Assembly: GCA_039934635.1 (NCBI GenBank)
Contig: JBDTLT010000027.1
Span: 1-38,558, forward strand
DNA: 38,558 nt
Reading direction: 5' to 3'
Source of the DNA: DATLFA01 sp039934635
GTDB taxonomy: Bacteria > Actinomycetota > Acidimicrobiia > Acidimicrobiales > WLNW01
The notes beneath the pieces are model-generated. The model was not told where the DNA came from and ran no database searches. It saw only the letters and a program-made list of their open reading frames with translations. Positions 16,327 through 22,763 of the stretch are shown one piece after another (position 1 is the stretch's first letter; the number at the start of each line of letters is the position of its first letter). The translations under genes were made by a program, and so were the position numbers.

Positions 16327-16333
16327 GCCCTGC

Positions 16334-16339
16334 AGGGTA
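16334..16339 (-). promoter_or_regulatory. leaderless -10 box for the PH-like membrane protein gene
   Basis: Minus-strand TACCCT is followed by seven bases and the GTG at 16326. It sets the chosen start in the middle of a longer open frame. Confidence 0.5.
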
Positions 16340-16405
16340 GAACGATGGACCAGGCCCCTGCTCGCCACTGATGGCTTCGCCGTCTGGCCTCCGTGCTCCA
16401 CGAAG

Positions 16406-16411
16406 TACCCT
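16406..16411 (+). promoter_or_regulatory. leaderless -10 box for the 61-residue membrane protein gene
   Basis: Plus-strand TACCCT lies six bases before the ATG at 16418, and no Shine-Dalgarno is present. The same arrangement recurs before the degenerate copy (TAGCCT, seven bases, ATG at 16681). Confidence 0.5.
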
Positions 16412-16417
16412 GCGCCT

Positions 16418-16603
16418 ATGGATCCTGGTGCGGGTGCGGCTACCGGCGGCGGAGGGTTCACTCCACAGGGCTCGCGATTTGTCGCTCCCGAAGGAAGAGC
16501 GCAGCTCAACTCTCCGAGTTATTCAGTGAGTCTGCGAAGTGTTGTGATCGTCGTGGCGGTGATGATCGCGCTGATCATCGGCGCGATTTTGGTTGTCACG
16601 TAA
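16418..16603 (+). CDS. 61-residue single-pass membrane protein
   Basis: The protein has a Gly/Ala-rich N-terminus (GAGAATGGGGFTPQG), a short polar region, and one C-terminal hydrophobic helix (SVVIVVAVMIALIIGAILVV) ending in Thr-stop. It looks like a tail-anchored or small single-pass protein. No family is recognised. It has a TANNNT box at leaderless distance. A second, decayed copy with similar N-terminal and C-terminal coding segments and its own -10 box follows 77 bases later, so this short frame is probably a real gene that has been duplicated. Confidence 0.7.
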   Translation: MDPGAGAATGGGGFTPQGSRFVAPEGRAQLNSPSYSVSLRSVVIVVAVMIALIIGAILVVT

Positions 16604-16680
16604 ACCCGCAACTGTGGACGACCGCTCGCGAGGTCGTCGCCCCTCTGACCTGCGGGCCAATGCCCTGTAGCCTGGGAGTT

Positions 16681-16778
16681 ATGGACATTGGTGGGGGAAT
16701 TGGCAGCGGCAGTGGTGGAGAGGTCACTCCGCAGGCGTGATTGCCCTCGTCGTTGGTGCGATCGTCGTTCTCACGTAG
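16681..16778 (+). pseudogene. degenerate tandem copy of the 61-residue membrane protein gene
   Basis: The copy starts with ATG at 16681 after TAGCCT and seven bases. It reads Met-Asp-Ile then a Gly/Ser-rich run and VTPQA before a TGA at 16738, only 19 codons. In the -1 frame across the stop the DNA encodes VIALVVGAIVVLT-stop, which matches MIALIIGAILVVT-stop at the end of the intact gene. The segment between TPQG and the helix is missing (about 30 residues), and the frame is shifted by one base. The intact gene reads FTPQG at the equivalent junction. A 19-residue peptide could still be made, but the membrane helix is lost unless the frame shifts. Confidence 0.65.
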
Positions 16779-16861
16779 GCGCGCACGGCGTGATGGCTCA
16801 AACGCACTCATTTATCACGAGATTCCGTTCAGATGTCGACCCTGTAGTGGGCTGCGGCGCA

Positions 16862-16906
16862 TCTCGTAGTCGAGGCGCACGCTGGGCGTGCTTTTGGACT
16901 ACGAGA
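16862..16906. terminator. compound nested hairpin, probable terminator
   Basis: An outer perfect 10-bp inverted repeat, TCTCGTAGTC (16862-16871) with GACTACGAGA (16897-16906), encloses an inner 6-bp stem GCACGC-TGG-GCGTGC (16877-16891) followed by TTTT on the plus strand. It lies between the degenerate plus-strand copy and the minus-strand 151-residue gene, four bases after that gene's stop codon (as read on the minus strand). The inner hairpin plus T-run looks like an intrinsic terminator for plus-strand transcripts; the outer stem could stop or stabilise transcripts from either side. No other role is assigned. Confidence 0.6.
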
Positions 16907-16909
16907 ACA

Positions 16910-17365
16910 TCAGGTCGAGCCGAGCAGATCGTCGATCGCGCCAATCAAGCCGTTCAGAAATGGCGGTTGGTCGACCAGACGCCACCGAAGAACCGGCGGA
17001 TCGTCGCTGGGCGCCAACGCGGCGTCGACGATCCATCGATCTGGTTGGCCGACCACCTGAGCTTTGAATGACAAGTCGAACTGGACCATTCCTTCTCCGC
17101 CGAAAGCGATGCCGCCGCCGATCACGTCCGGTTCAGTGAGTCGGGCGATGTTGTGGCGCAGGAAGGTGAGCTCGCTGGCCGTGAACATCTGTGTGAGCGT
17201 TCCGTGGAACGGGTGCGCATCGGCCACGAACTCGACGTCGAACATGGGCTCGGGCCAACGTTCGTGCGTGTCGTCCTGTATGTGAATACGAGCGTGTACT
17301 GAAAGCGCCTGGTTGCCGCTTTGAAGGAACAACAAGGTGGCCGGCCCGTTGGTGGACATCCGCAC
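16910..17365 (-). CDS. 151-residue protein of unknown function, WapI/DUF6228-like pattern
   Basis: The protein is mostly predicted beta strands: MFDVEFVADAHPFHGTLTQM, then FTASELTFLRHNIARL, then GGEGMVQFDLSFKAQVVG. This alternation, with a conserved-looking helix after the second strand, recalls small proteins annotated WapI or DUF6228, some of which occur as immunity proteins. The match is only by pattern and is weak. No toxin gene is adjacent. The start may be the GTG at 17365 or the ATG two codons later; neither has a Shine-Dalgarno. An AT-rich patch 35-65 bases upstream could hold its promoter. It stands alone between a hairpin and the 521-residue gene. Confidence 0.65.
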   Translation of the reverse strand: MRMSTNGPATLLFLQSGNQALSVHARIHIQDDTHERWPEPMFDVEFVADAHPFHGTLTQMFTASELTFLRHNIARLTEPDVIGGGIAFGGEGMVQFDLSFKAQVVGQPDRWIVDAALAPSDDPPVLRWRLVDQPPFLNGLIGAIDDLLGST

Positions 17366-17624
17366 ATGATGCCGGTCGGCGCAGAGCCAGACCTGGAGTT
17401 TGCTTATAACTTTACATAACGTTGATTTCAGGCGGATTGGAAGTCGATTCGGGTCACCACCTACCCCCGGATAATCGACCGATTCGCCCGTCGAGCCGCC
17501 ACTGGTTAGTGCCGTGGGCGCAGCCTGCGGTCACGATTGCGTCCGAGACCTTTCGGGAGATCGTTGCATCGGTGGGCCGACGCCTCGCCCAGTTCGCAGA
17601 GGCCGGGCTACCGTACCGCTGCAT
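17366..17624. other. intergenic region with AT-rich patch
   Basis: These 259 bases separate two divergent genes. At 17399-17430 lies an AT-rich stretch, with TTATAA and the palindrome AACGTT, in otherwise GC-rich DNA. It could carry promoters in either direction. Near the right end TACCGT (17609-17614) lies ten bases before the ATG at 17625. I see no coding frame or RNA gene here. Confidence 0.45.
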
Positions 17625-19190
17625 ATGTCTCGCCGGATCGACATCGAACTCACCAGCAAACGTCCCGACGGGTCATTCACGTGGCGCGCCTCTGGAGCCA
17701 AGCAACCGAAGGGCGACATCGAGTCGTCGATGGTGCCGCCCAACTCCAATGTCGGCGACGTCCTCAAGGTCGACATCGAAAAGCACCTCGATGGCATCTC
17801 CGTAACCGCCGTCGTGAACTCGAAGGACAACCGCGTCGCACCGGCCCGCCTCGAGATCCTCGGGTCGAAAAAGTCCGACGAGCTCGTAACCGTCTCGCTC
17901 GCCGAAAAGGGCAAGGGACGTTCGCGCGACCGCGGTGATCGGGGCGACCGGGGCGACAGAGGCGATCGTGATCACGGCCCGCGCCGGCGCAACGACAGCG
18001 GCGACCGCCCGCGTGGTCGCACGGGCACCCCCACCGGCGACAAACCAGACCGCCCGCCGCGCGATCGACGTCCCGGTGCGGGCGATGGGCGTCCTCGTCC
18101 CGAGGGTCGCCCACAGCGGCCGGTACGAGAGCGTCCTGCCGCCCCTGTACTGCCCCGCGCCAAACGACTACGCCCCAGCCGCGCGCATCGTCAGGCGGCG
18201 TTGAGCGAGCTGCCCGAAGAAGCCCGTCCGCTGGGCGAGATCATTCTGCGCGCCGGCATCCAAGGCGTACGTCAGGCGATCGACAAGCAGAACGCACAGG
18301 CCCGCGCCGAAGGCACTCCTGAGGTCAAGGGCGTGCCGTTGATGACGCTGGCCGAGCAGTTGCTCCCCCGCCTGCGCGCGGCCGAATGGCGCGACAAGGC
18401 CGAGGCCGCGTTGGCCGGTGTCGGCGACGTCGACTTGCGGGATTTGCGCCAAGTGGTCGTCGCGGCGGATACCGCGGGTCGCGACGATGCGACACGTGAG
18501 CTTGCCGAGCGGTTGCGGGGCGCGCTCAGCGCACGCGTCGACTCCGAACACGCCAAGTGGCTCGAAGAGCTCACCGAACTCGTCAACGACGGCCGTACCG
18601 TGCGCGCACTGCGCTTGAGCTCGCGCCCGCCGAAGGCCGGCTCTCCCCTGCCTCCTGATCTCGCCGAGCGATTGACCGCGTCGACGAGTGCCTCGCTCAC
18701 CGCAGAGATCTCACAGGACCGTTGGGCGACGTTGGTCGACGCGGTCGCGCTATCGCCGGTGCGTACGCACGTGACGCCGCTCGGGGTCCCGGCAAAGCCC
18801 AACGAAGAGTTGCTCACGGCCATCAAGCGGTTGGCGCCGCGTGTGCCGCAGATCGCCACGCTCTTCGGTGTGAGTGCCGAGGCTCCCCCACGCCCACCCC
18901 GTCCTGCGCGGCCACCGCGCCAGGACCCGACGAAGACCGATGCATCGATTGCTCAAGATGCACCCGCCGCGGCTGACGCGCCGACCGATGCGCCGGCTAC
19001 GGATGACGCACCCGTCGCGAGCGAAACACCCGCCGTCGATGCGGCCGACGTCGATGTTCCGGCAGTGGCCGACGACGTGGCGGGCTACGACGTCGCGTCG
19101 GCCGCGGACGAAGCCGACACCGGTTCAGCTGATGGTGCTGATGATGCCGTGGTCGTAGAGGAACTCGGCGAGACCGTCGACGAGGGGTAG
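17625..19190 (+). CDS. 521-residue protein with beta domain, Arg/Gly/Asp-rich segment and acidic tail
   Basis: I do not recognise the family. Residues 1-90 look like a small beta barrel (RRIDIELTSKRPDGSFTWRA ... VGDVLKVDIEKHLDGISVTA), similar in feel to OB or translation-factor barrels. Residues 98-190 are a basic low-complexity segment with tandem Gly-Asp-Arg triplets (RDRGDRGDRGDRGDRD) and many Arg/Pro, typical of nucleic-acid-binding disordered regions. Residues 195-440 are helical (LPEEARPLGEIILRAGIQGV onwards). The last 70 are Ala/Asp-rich and acidic. A role in RNA binding or translation is a guess from composition. The ATG at 17625 begins the barrel and has TACCGT ten bases upstream. 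Its 3' end overlaps the convergent Nudix gene by 66 bases. Confidence 0.82.
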   Translation: MSRRIDIELTSKRPDGSFTWRASGAKQPKGDIESSMVPPNSNVGDVLKVDIEKHLDGISVTAVVNSKDNRVAPARLEILGSKKSDELVTVSLAEKGKGRSRDRGDRGDRGDRGDRDHGPRRRNDSGDRPRGRTGTPTGDKPDRPPRDRRPGAGDGRPRPEGRPQRPVRERPAAPVLPRAKRLRPSRAHRQAALSELPEEARPLGEIILRAGIQGVRQAIDKQNAQARAEGTPEVKGVPLMTLAEQLLPRLRAAEWRDKAEAALAGVGDVDLRDLRQVVVAADTAGRDDATRELAERLRGALSARVDSEHAKWLEELTELVNDGRTVRALRLSSRPPKAGSPLPPDLAERLTASTSASLTAEISQDRWATLVDAVALSPVRTHVTPLGVPAKPNEELLTAIKRLAPRVPQIATLFGVSAEAPPRPPRPARPPRQDPTKTDASIAQDAPAAADAPTDAPATDDAPVASETPAVDAADVDVPAVADDVAGYDVASAADEADTGSADGADDAVVVEELGETVDEG

Positions 19191-19532
19191 ATCGCTCACT
19201 TCGTCGAGCGGCACCCACCGAGCATCGCTCGCATCACTGGACGCGCGCGGCGGGTCGAAGCCGAACGGCGTCACTGCGAAGTCGAGGATCACGAAATGAT
19301 GCTCGTCGCTCAAGCGCTCGACCCATCCGATCAACTCGCCGCATACGCCTTCGATTGCTGTCTCTTCGAACAGTTCACGCACACATGCTTCGGCCAGCGT
19401 CTCGCCGAATTCGACGCGGCCACCGGGCAGGCTCCACAGACCGAGCCCCGGCTCGGTGGCGCGCCGCACGAGCAACAGTCGCCCCGCGGACAGGGTGACC
19501 GCGCCGACGCACAGTTGTGCGCGATCAGTCAT
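19125..19532 (-). CDS. Nudix hydrolase
   Basis: The 135-residue protein contains a complete Nudix box, from GGRVEFGETLAEACVREL into FEETAIEG (about residues 37-62), the metal-binding G-x5-E-x7-REUxEE signature. It would hydrolyse a nucleoside diphosphate linked to another group. The size fits MutT-like or ADP-ribose-type members; the substrate is not readable. The ATG overlaps the GNAT stop by eight bases, so the two are co-translated. The 3' end overlaps the convergent 521-residue gene by 66 bases, the longest overlap in the window. Both frames look real there: this one completes the Nudix C-terminal helix. Confidence 0.92.
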   Translation of the reverse strand: MTDRAQLCVGAVTLSAGRLLLVRRATEPGLGLWSLPGGRVEFGETLAEACVRELFEETAIEGVCGELIGWVERLSDEHHFVILDFAVTPFGFDPPRASSDASDARWVPLDEVSDLPLVDGLAEFLYDHGIISTIS

Positions 19533-19992
19533 CGCGGTCGAGTGGGCGGTAGACGTGGATGGCGCGGGCGACGAGCCCGAAGCGTTCGAAGAAGTTCTTG
19601 CCTTCGCGGTTGCCGGGCAGAACGATCGAGTCGATGGCAGTGACGCGCTGCTCGCGCGCCCAGTCGAAGACGAAAGTCAGCAGTGCCTCGCCGATACCGA
19701 CGCCGCGTGCATCTGGTTCGACGAAAACGTCGTACAAACGGACGATGCGCGTGCCGTCGACATGGACGACCGACGCGTGCGCGAGGCCGAACGCGACATC
19801 GTCGTAGAGGCCGAGTGCGAGCAACACCTCGTGATCCGCGAGCCGGGCATCGTCGATCGCTGGGCGCGGATCGAGCAACTCGAGCACCGCTCCCCCACGC
19901 TCGTTCAACCGATCGGCCACTGATTGTTCGGCGAAGTGACGAAGCAGCGCAACCTCGTCGACCGCAGCGTGACGCGCCGCGGCATCATTCAT
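19525..19992 (-). CDS. GNAT-family N-acetyltransferase
   Basis: The 155-residue protein shows the acetyl-CoA loop VEPDARGVGIGEALL (R96-x-x-G-x-G/A pattern) after strand RIVRLYDVFV, and motif B near NREGKNFFERFGLV. It would transfer an acetyl group from acetyl-CoA to an amine; the target is unknown. The ATG immediately follows the stop codon of the 163-residue gene (TAGATG) and its own stop overlaps the Nudix gene, so it is in the middle of a leftward operon with DUF4193, the lipid-droplet-like protein and Nudix. Confidence 0.9.
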   Translation of the reverse strand: MNDAAARHAAVDEVALLRHFAEQSVADRLNERGGAVLELLDPRPAIDDARLADHEVLLALGLYDDVAFGLAHASVVHVDGTRIVRLYDVFVEPDARGVGIGEALLTFVFDWAREQRVTAIDSIVLPGNREGKNFFERFGLVARAIHVYRPLDRDD

Positions 19993-20484
19993 CTAACGCC
20001 GCCCCTGCAACTGCGCGATGCGCCCCAAGATCGTGCGCCGGCGCCGATGTGAGTTCTCATAGGCGCGCACGCGGGCGAGTTCGTCAGGACGCAAGCCAGC
20101 GAGACGAGGCACGATCTGCGAGGCGCTGAGCGTGTCGTAGTTGTTGATGGGCAGCGCCTGCGCCGCGCCCCCAGCTGTCGTCGTGGCCGCCGCGGGACGA
20201 GGACGCGCCGCCGGCGCAGTGCGAGTGGCCGCAGGAGGTGGTTGTTGCACCGTCGCCGCGGGTGCTTTCGTCTTGAGGATGCGATCGGCGTCGGCGCGGC
20301 CTTTGTTGACCGCGAACTGCCCGACGACTTTGAGCAGAGCCACCTGATTGCGGCCGCGCTCGGCCAACTTGGGCAGAAGCTCGCGCGCGTCGAGCGCGAA
20401 CCCGATCGGCGCGAACACGAACACATCGAGCATGGCCCCGACCGGGCTCTTGGATGCTCCCGCGGTCGACGTCGTGCCCGTCAT
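19993..20484 (-). CDS. 163-residue protein, C-terminus like actinobacterial lipid-droplet-associated proteins
   Basis: The N-terminal half is amphipathic and helical (VGAMLDVFVFAPIGFALDAR ... LLKVVGQFAVNKGRADADRI). A Pro/Ala/Thr linker follows (residues 72-110). The C-terminal motif LPINNYDTLSASQIVPRLAG with LRPDELARVRAYENSHRRR resembles the YD-x-L-T...L..L....LR.YE.......R domain seen at the end of actinobacterial lipid-droplet-associated and related proteins; this is from memory. The gene lies three bases after the DUF4193 stop, so the two are coupled. A role in binding membranes or lipid bodies is possible but unproven. Confidence 0.8.
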   Translation of the reverse strand: MTGTTSTAGASKSPVGAMLDVFVFAPIGFALDARELLPKLAERGRNQVALLKVVGQFAVNKGRADADRILKTKAPAATVQQPPPAATRTAPAARPRPAAATTTAGGAAQALPINNYDTLSASQIVPRLAGLRPDELARVRAYENSHRRRRTILGRIAQLQGRR

Positions 20485-20487
20485 GGC

Positions 20488-20964
20488 TCAGACGCAGTCG
20501 CGACAGAGGTTGCCGTCGCCGACTCGCTGGCTGGCGTGCTTCACGAGGAAGCACGATTCGCAGACGAACTCGTCGGCTCGTCGGGGCACGACGCGGTCCG
20601 CGGCGTCGGCGCCGGGCTCGGGAGCGACCTCTTCTTCGTCTTCGTCGTCTTGTTCGTCATCGTTCGATGCGATGCGGTCTTTGAGGATGGTGTCGAGGTC
20701 GGCTTCGACGTCGTCGGGATCGACGAGCTCATCGTCCTCGTCCTCCTCCTCGGTGACGCGACGCTTGCGGGCCGCGGCGGGCGCCTCTTCCTCTTCTTCT
20801 TCCTCGACAAGAGGATCCGCGATCTCGTCGTCGACCAGGTCGTCGTCGACCAAGTCGGCTTCGGGGTCGATGTCCTCGAGCTCCTCCTCTAGGTCGGGCT
20901 CCGCGTCGTCGAACTCCTCTAGGGATTCGACGAACTCGTCATCATCGCCGAAATCATCAGCCAT
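20488..20964 (-). CDS. acidic DUF4193-type zinc-ribbon protein
   Basis: The 158-residue product has a long acidic N-terminal region with runs of Asp and Glu, interrupted by AAARKRRV. It ends in the conserved DUF4193 module RRADEFVCESCFLVKHASQR and GNLCRDC. C135, C138, C154 and C157 should bind one zinc. DUF4193 proteins are widespread in actinobacteria and uncharacterised; most are about 100 residues, so this one has an extended acidic part. The ATG has GGAGAG ten bases upstream and a good TATGAT -10 box further up. It leads the leftward operon with the lipid-droplet-like, GNAT and Nudix genes. Confidence 0.88.
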   Translation of the reverse strand: MADDFGDDDEFVESLEEFDDAEPDLEEELEDIDPEADLVDDDLVDDEIADPLVEEEEEEEAPAAARKRRVTEEEDEDDELVDPDDVEADLDTILKDRIASNDDEQDDEDEEEVAPEPGADAADRVVPRRADEFVCESCFLVKHASQRVGDGNLCRDCV

Positions 20965-20996
20965 ATCGTGTCTGCTCTCCAGGCTTCGCGCCGGGG

Positions 20997-21002
20997 ATCA
21001 TA
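20997..21002 (-). promoter_or_regulatory. TATGAT -10 box upstream of the DUF4193 operon
   Basis: The minus strand reads TATGAT at 21002-20997, a near-consensus housekeeping -10 box. It would start transcription about 25-30 bases before the ATG at 20964, leaving room for the GGAGAG ribosome-binding site. No convincing -35 is seen. Unlike most promoters here it implies a leadered message. Confidence 0.5.
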
Positions 21003-21068
21003 GACACTGCAAACGCAAAAACAGTTCTACTCGCGCGAAGCACCTGTGGCTCGCGGCACATCTTCTGC

Positions 21069-22697
21069 TCAAGAGTCGCCGCTGGATGCCTCTTGGCCGC
21101 GGCGACGGGCATTGGCTCGGCGCTCGGAATCGAGCCGTTCGAGGCTCGGCTCGGGCGCGTGGTCGACGAATTGCATCATCTCGGCGATCACTCGATGGCC
21201 GGCCTTGTCGGCGATCAGACGATGCATCCGCTGCGCGACATCGCGATACGCCGGATGACCCTGCGGGCCTGATCGCAACTCGAGCATGTGCATCGCCTCG
21301 CGGGCGTTGACGTGCATGACGAAGCGGATCTTGTAGGCCAACGAGACGGCGTAGGACGCCTGGTGGGGAAAGTCGGGGGCCAGCAACTCGTAGAGGGCCG
21401 CCGATCGGTGCATCGCCTCGTCGAAGGCCGAGCGCTCCCCCGCGAGGTCGATGGCCTCGGGGCGGGTGAAGCTGTGGACAGGGCTGAGCCGCTGCCATTC
21501 GATCGTCAGCAGCCGGTGGCGCTGCAGGTCGCGGAACGCGCCGTAGTCGGCCAGGATGTCGAAGCGGTACATCGGCCGCTCGAGCGCTCGACCGGGACGG
21601 TGCCGCCGGTTCTCGCGACGGCCGAGGTAGGCCCGCATGACGTCGAGGCGGTCCTGCAGCGACATGGCCCGTACTCTCGCTTCGATGATCGCCTCGGGTT
21701 GGTGGCTGTAGGGATACAGCATGCTGGCGACGAGCTTGGTCTCGGCGTCGGGGTCCCAATCGACGAGATCGACGATCGGCGCGTCGAGCGGCGCTTCGGT
21801 CACGGGGAACAGTTGCGCCGCGAGCGCCTCGACGGCGTCGCGGGTATCGGAGAAGTACGCGCTGTGGGCGACGCCGCGATCGTCGAGGTCGACGCGCTTC
21901 AAGAACGACGGGATGACCTTGCGCAGTTCGCTCAACATCAGATCGGAGTAGGTGCGCGCCTCGGGGAGCGGATGGGACCGCATACGCAACAGCAGCGATT
22001 CGTAGCCTTGGCCGGTGCCGTAGATGCCGACGTTGGACAGCGATGCCGCGGGCAATATGCCGCGCACGGTGTCGAGCGCCTTGGCCCGGACCGCCGGGCG
22101 ATAGACGGTGTCGGGATCGCCGGGCTGCTTTGGGATATGGCTGCGGAAGAAATGCTCCATCTTCGGCACGAGCGCCGAATAGGTGTCGAACATGCGGTCC
22201 ATCTCGCCGACGTAGCGAGTACCGAAGTGAGAGCGCAGCAGCGTGGGGTCGCGGTAATAGCGGTAGCGGCCACCGAGGCGTTGGTCGTAGCGGATGTAGC
22301 GCGTCGACTGCTCGAGGTACGACATGAGCCGGCCCCACTCGAGCACCTTTGTCAACAGGTTGGAAGCTTGTTCGCACGCGAGGTGCACGCCGCCCAACTG
22401 GGCGACGCTGTCGTCGCCGTATTCGAAGAAGACGCGATCGTAGAGTTCTTCGGCCCGGCGCAGGCCGACGGTCGCGTCGATGGTCTCGTCGCCCGAGATG
22501 TCGAGATCGCCCACGAACTCTTTGAGGAACAACCGCCGCAGGGACAGCGGCGAACGCGAATAGCGGGCGAACAGCGCGCCCTTGACCACCTCGGGCAGGT
22601 TCACCAACGCGAAGACGGGTTGGTCGAGATTGGTGAAGTAGCGCCGCAGGACGTCGGCCTCGTCGGGCGTGAATTCCTCGGCGACGTAGACGGTCAC
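21069..22697 (-). CDS. ThyX-like protein with two ThyX-fold halves
   Basis: The 542-residue protein is over twice the usual ThyX length of about 230-250. Both halves resemble flavin-dependent thymidylate synthase. In the first, DDSVAQLGGVHLACEQASNL precedes SYLEQSTRYIRY (126-137), the S-x-x-x-Q-S-x-R-Y end of the ThyX motif, but the preceding RHR is replaced by EWGR. In the second, QRHRLLTIEWQRLSP (392-406) keeps RHR, and HVNAREAMHMLELRS (462-476) matches the ThyX C-terminal N-x-R...H/LR helix. Each half thus keeps complementary parts of the signature. The GTG start has TAGGCT eight bases upstream. Thymidylate synthesis is possible, but the split motif argues that it may have another flavin or nucleotide role. 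Confidence 0.85.
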   Translation of the reverse strand: MTVYVAEEFTPDEADVLRRYFTNLDQPVFALVNLPEVVKGALFARYSRSPLSLRRLFLKEFVGDLDISGDETIDATVGLRRAEELYDRVFFEYGDDSVAQLGGVHLACEQASNLLTKVLEWGRLMSYLEQSTRYIRYDQRLGGRYRYYRDPTLLRSHFGTRYVGEMDRMFDTYSALVPKMEHFFRSHIPKQPGDPDTVYRPAVRAKALDTVRGILPAASLSNVGIYGTGQGYESLLLRMRSHPLPEARTYSDLMLSELRKVIPSFLKRVDLDDRGVAHSAYFSDTRDAVEALAAQLFPVTEAPLDAPIVDLVDWDPDAETKLVASMLYPYSHQPEAIIEARVRAMSLQDRLDVMRAYLGRRENRRHRPGRALERPMYRFDILADYGAFRDLQRHRLLTIEWQRLSPVHSFTRPEAIDLAGERSAFDEAMHRSAALYELLAPDFPHQASYAVSLAYKIRFVMHVNAREAMHMLELRSGPQGHPAYRDVAQRMHRLIADKAGHRVIAEMMQFVDHAPEPSLERLDSERRANARRRGQEASSGDS

Positions 22698-22705
22698 GAC
22701 GGGTG

Positions 22706-22711
22706 AGCCTA
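22706..22711 (-). promoter_or_regulatory. leaderless -10 box for the ThyX-like gene
   Basis: Minus-strand TAGGCT lies eight bases before the GTG at 22697, inside the 66-base gap after the M20 gene. No Shine-Dalgarno is present. Confidence 0.45.
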
Positions 22712-22763
22712 TTGGCTGGGACCTCCGCTCCGGCGGACTGAACGAGGAGGGTGCTCGGGCCTG

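Noticed and set aside
21288..22706. 472-codon open frame on the plus strand
   Set aside because: It lies exactly antisense to the ThyX-like gene, its protein is rich in Val/Asp/Gly/Arg as expected for a shadow frame, and it has no motif.
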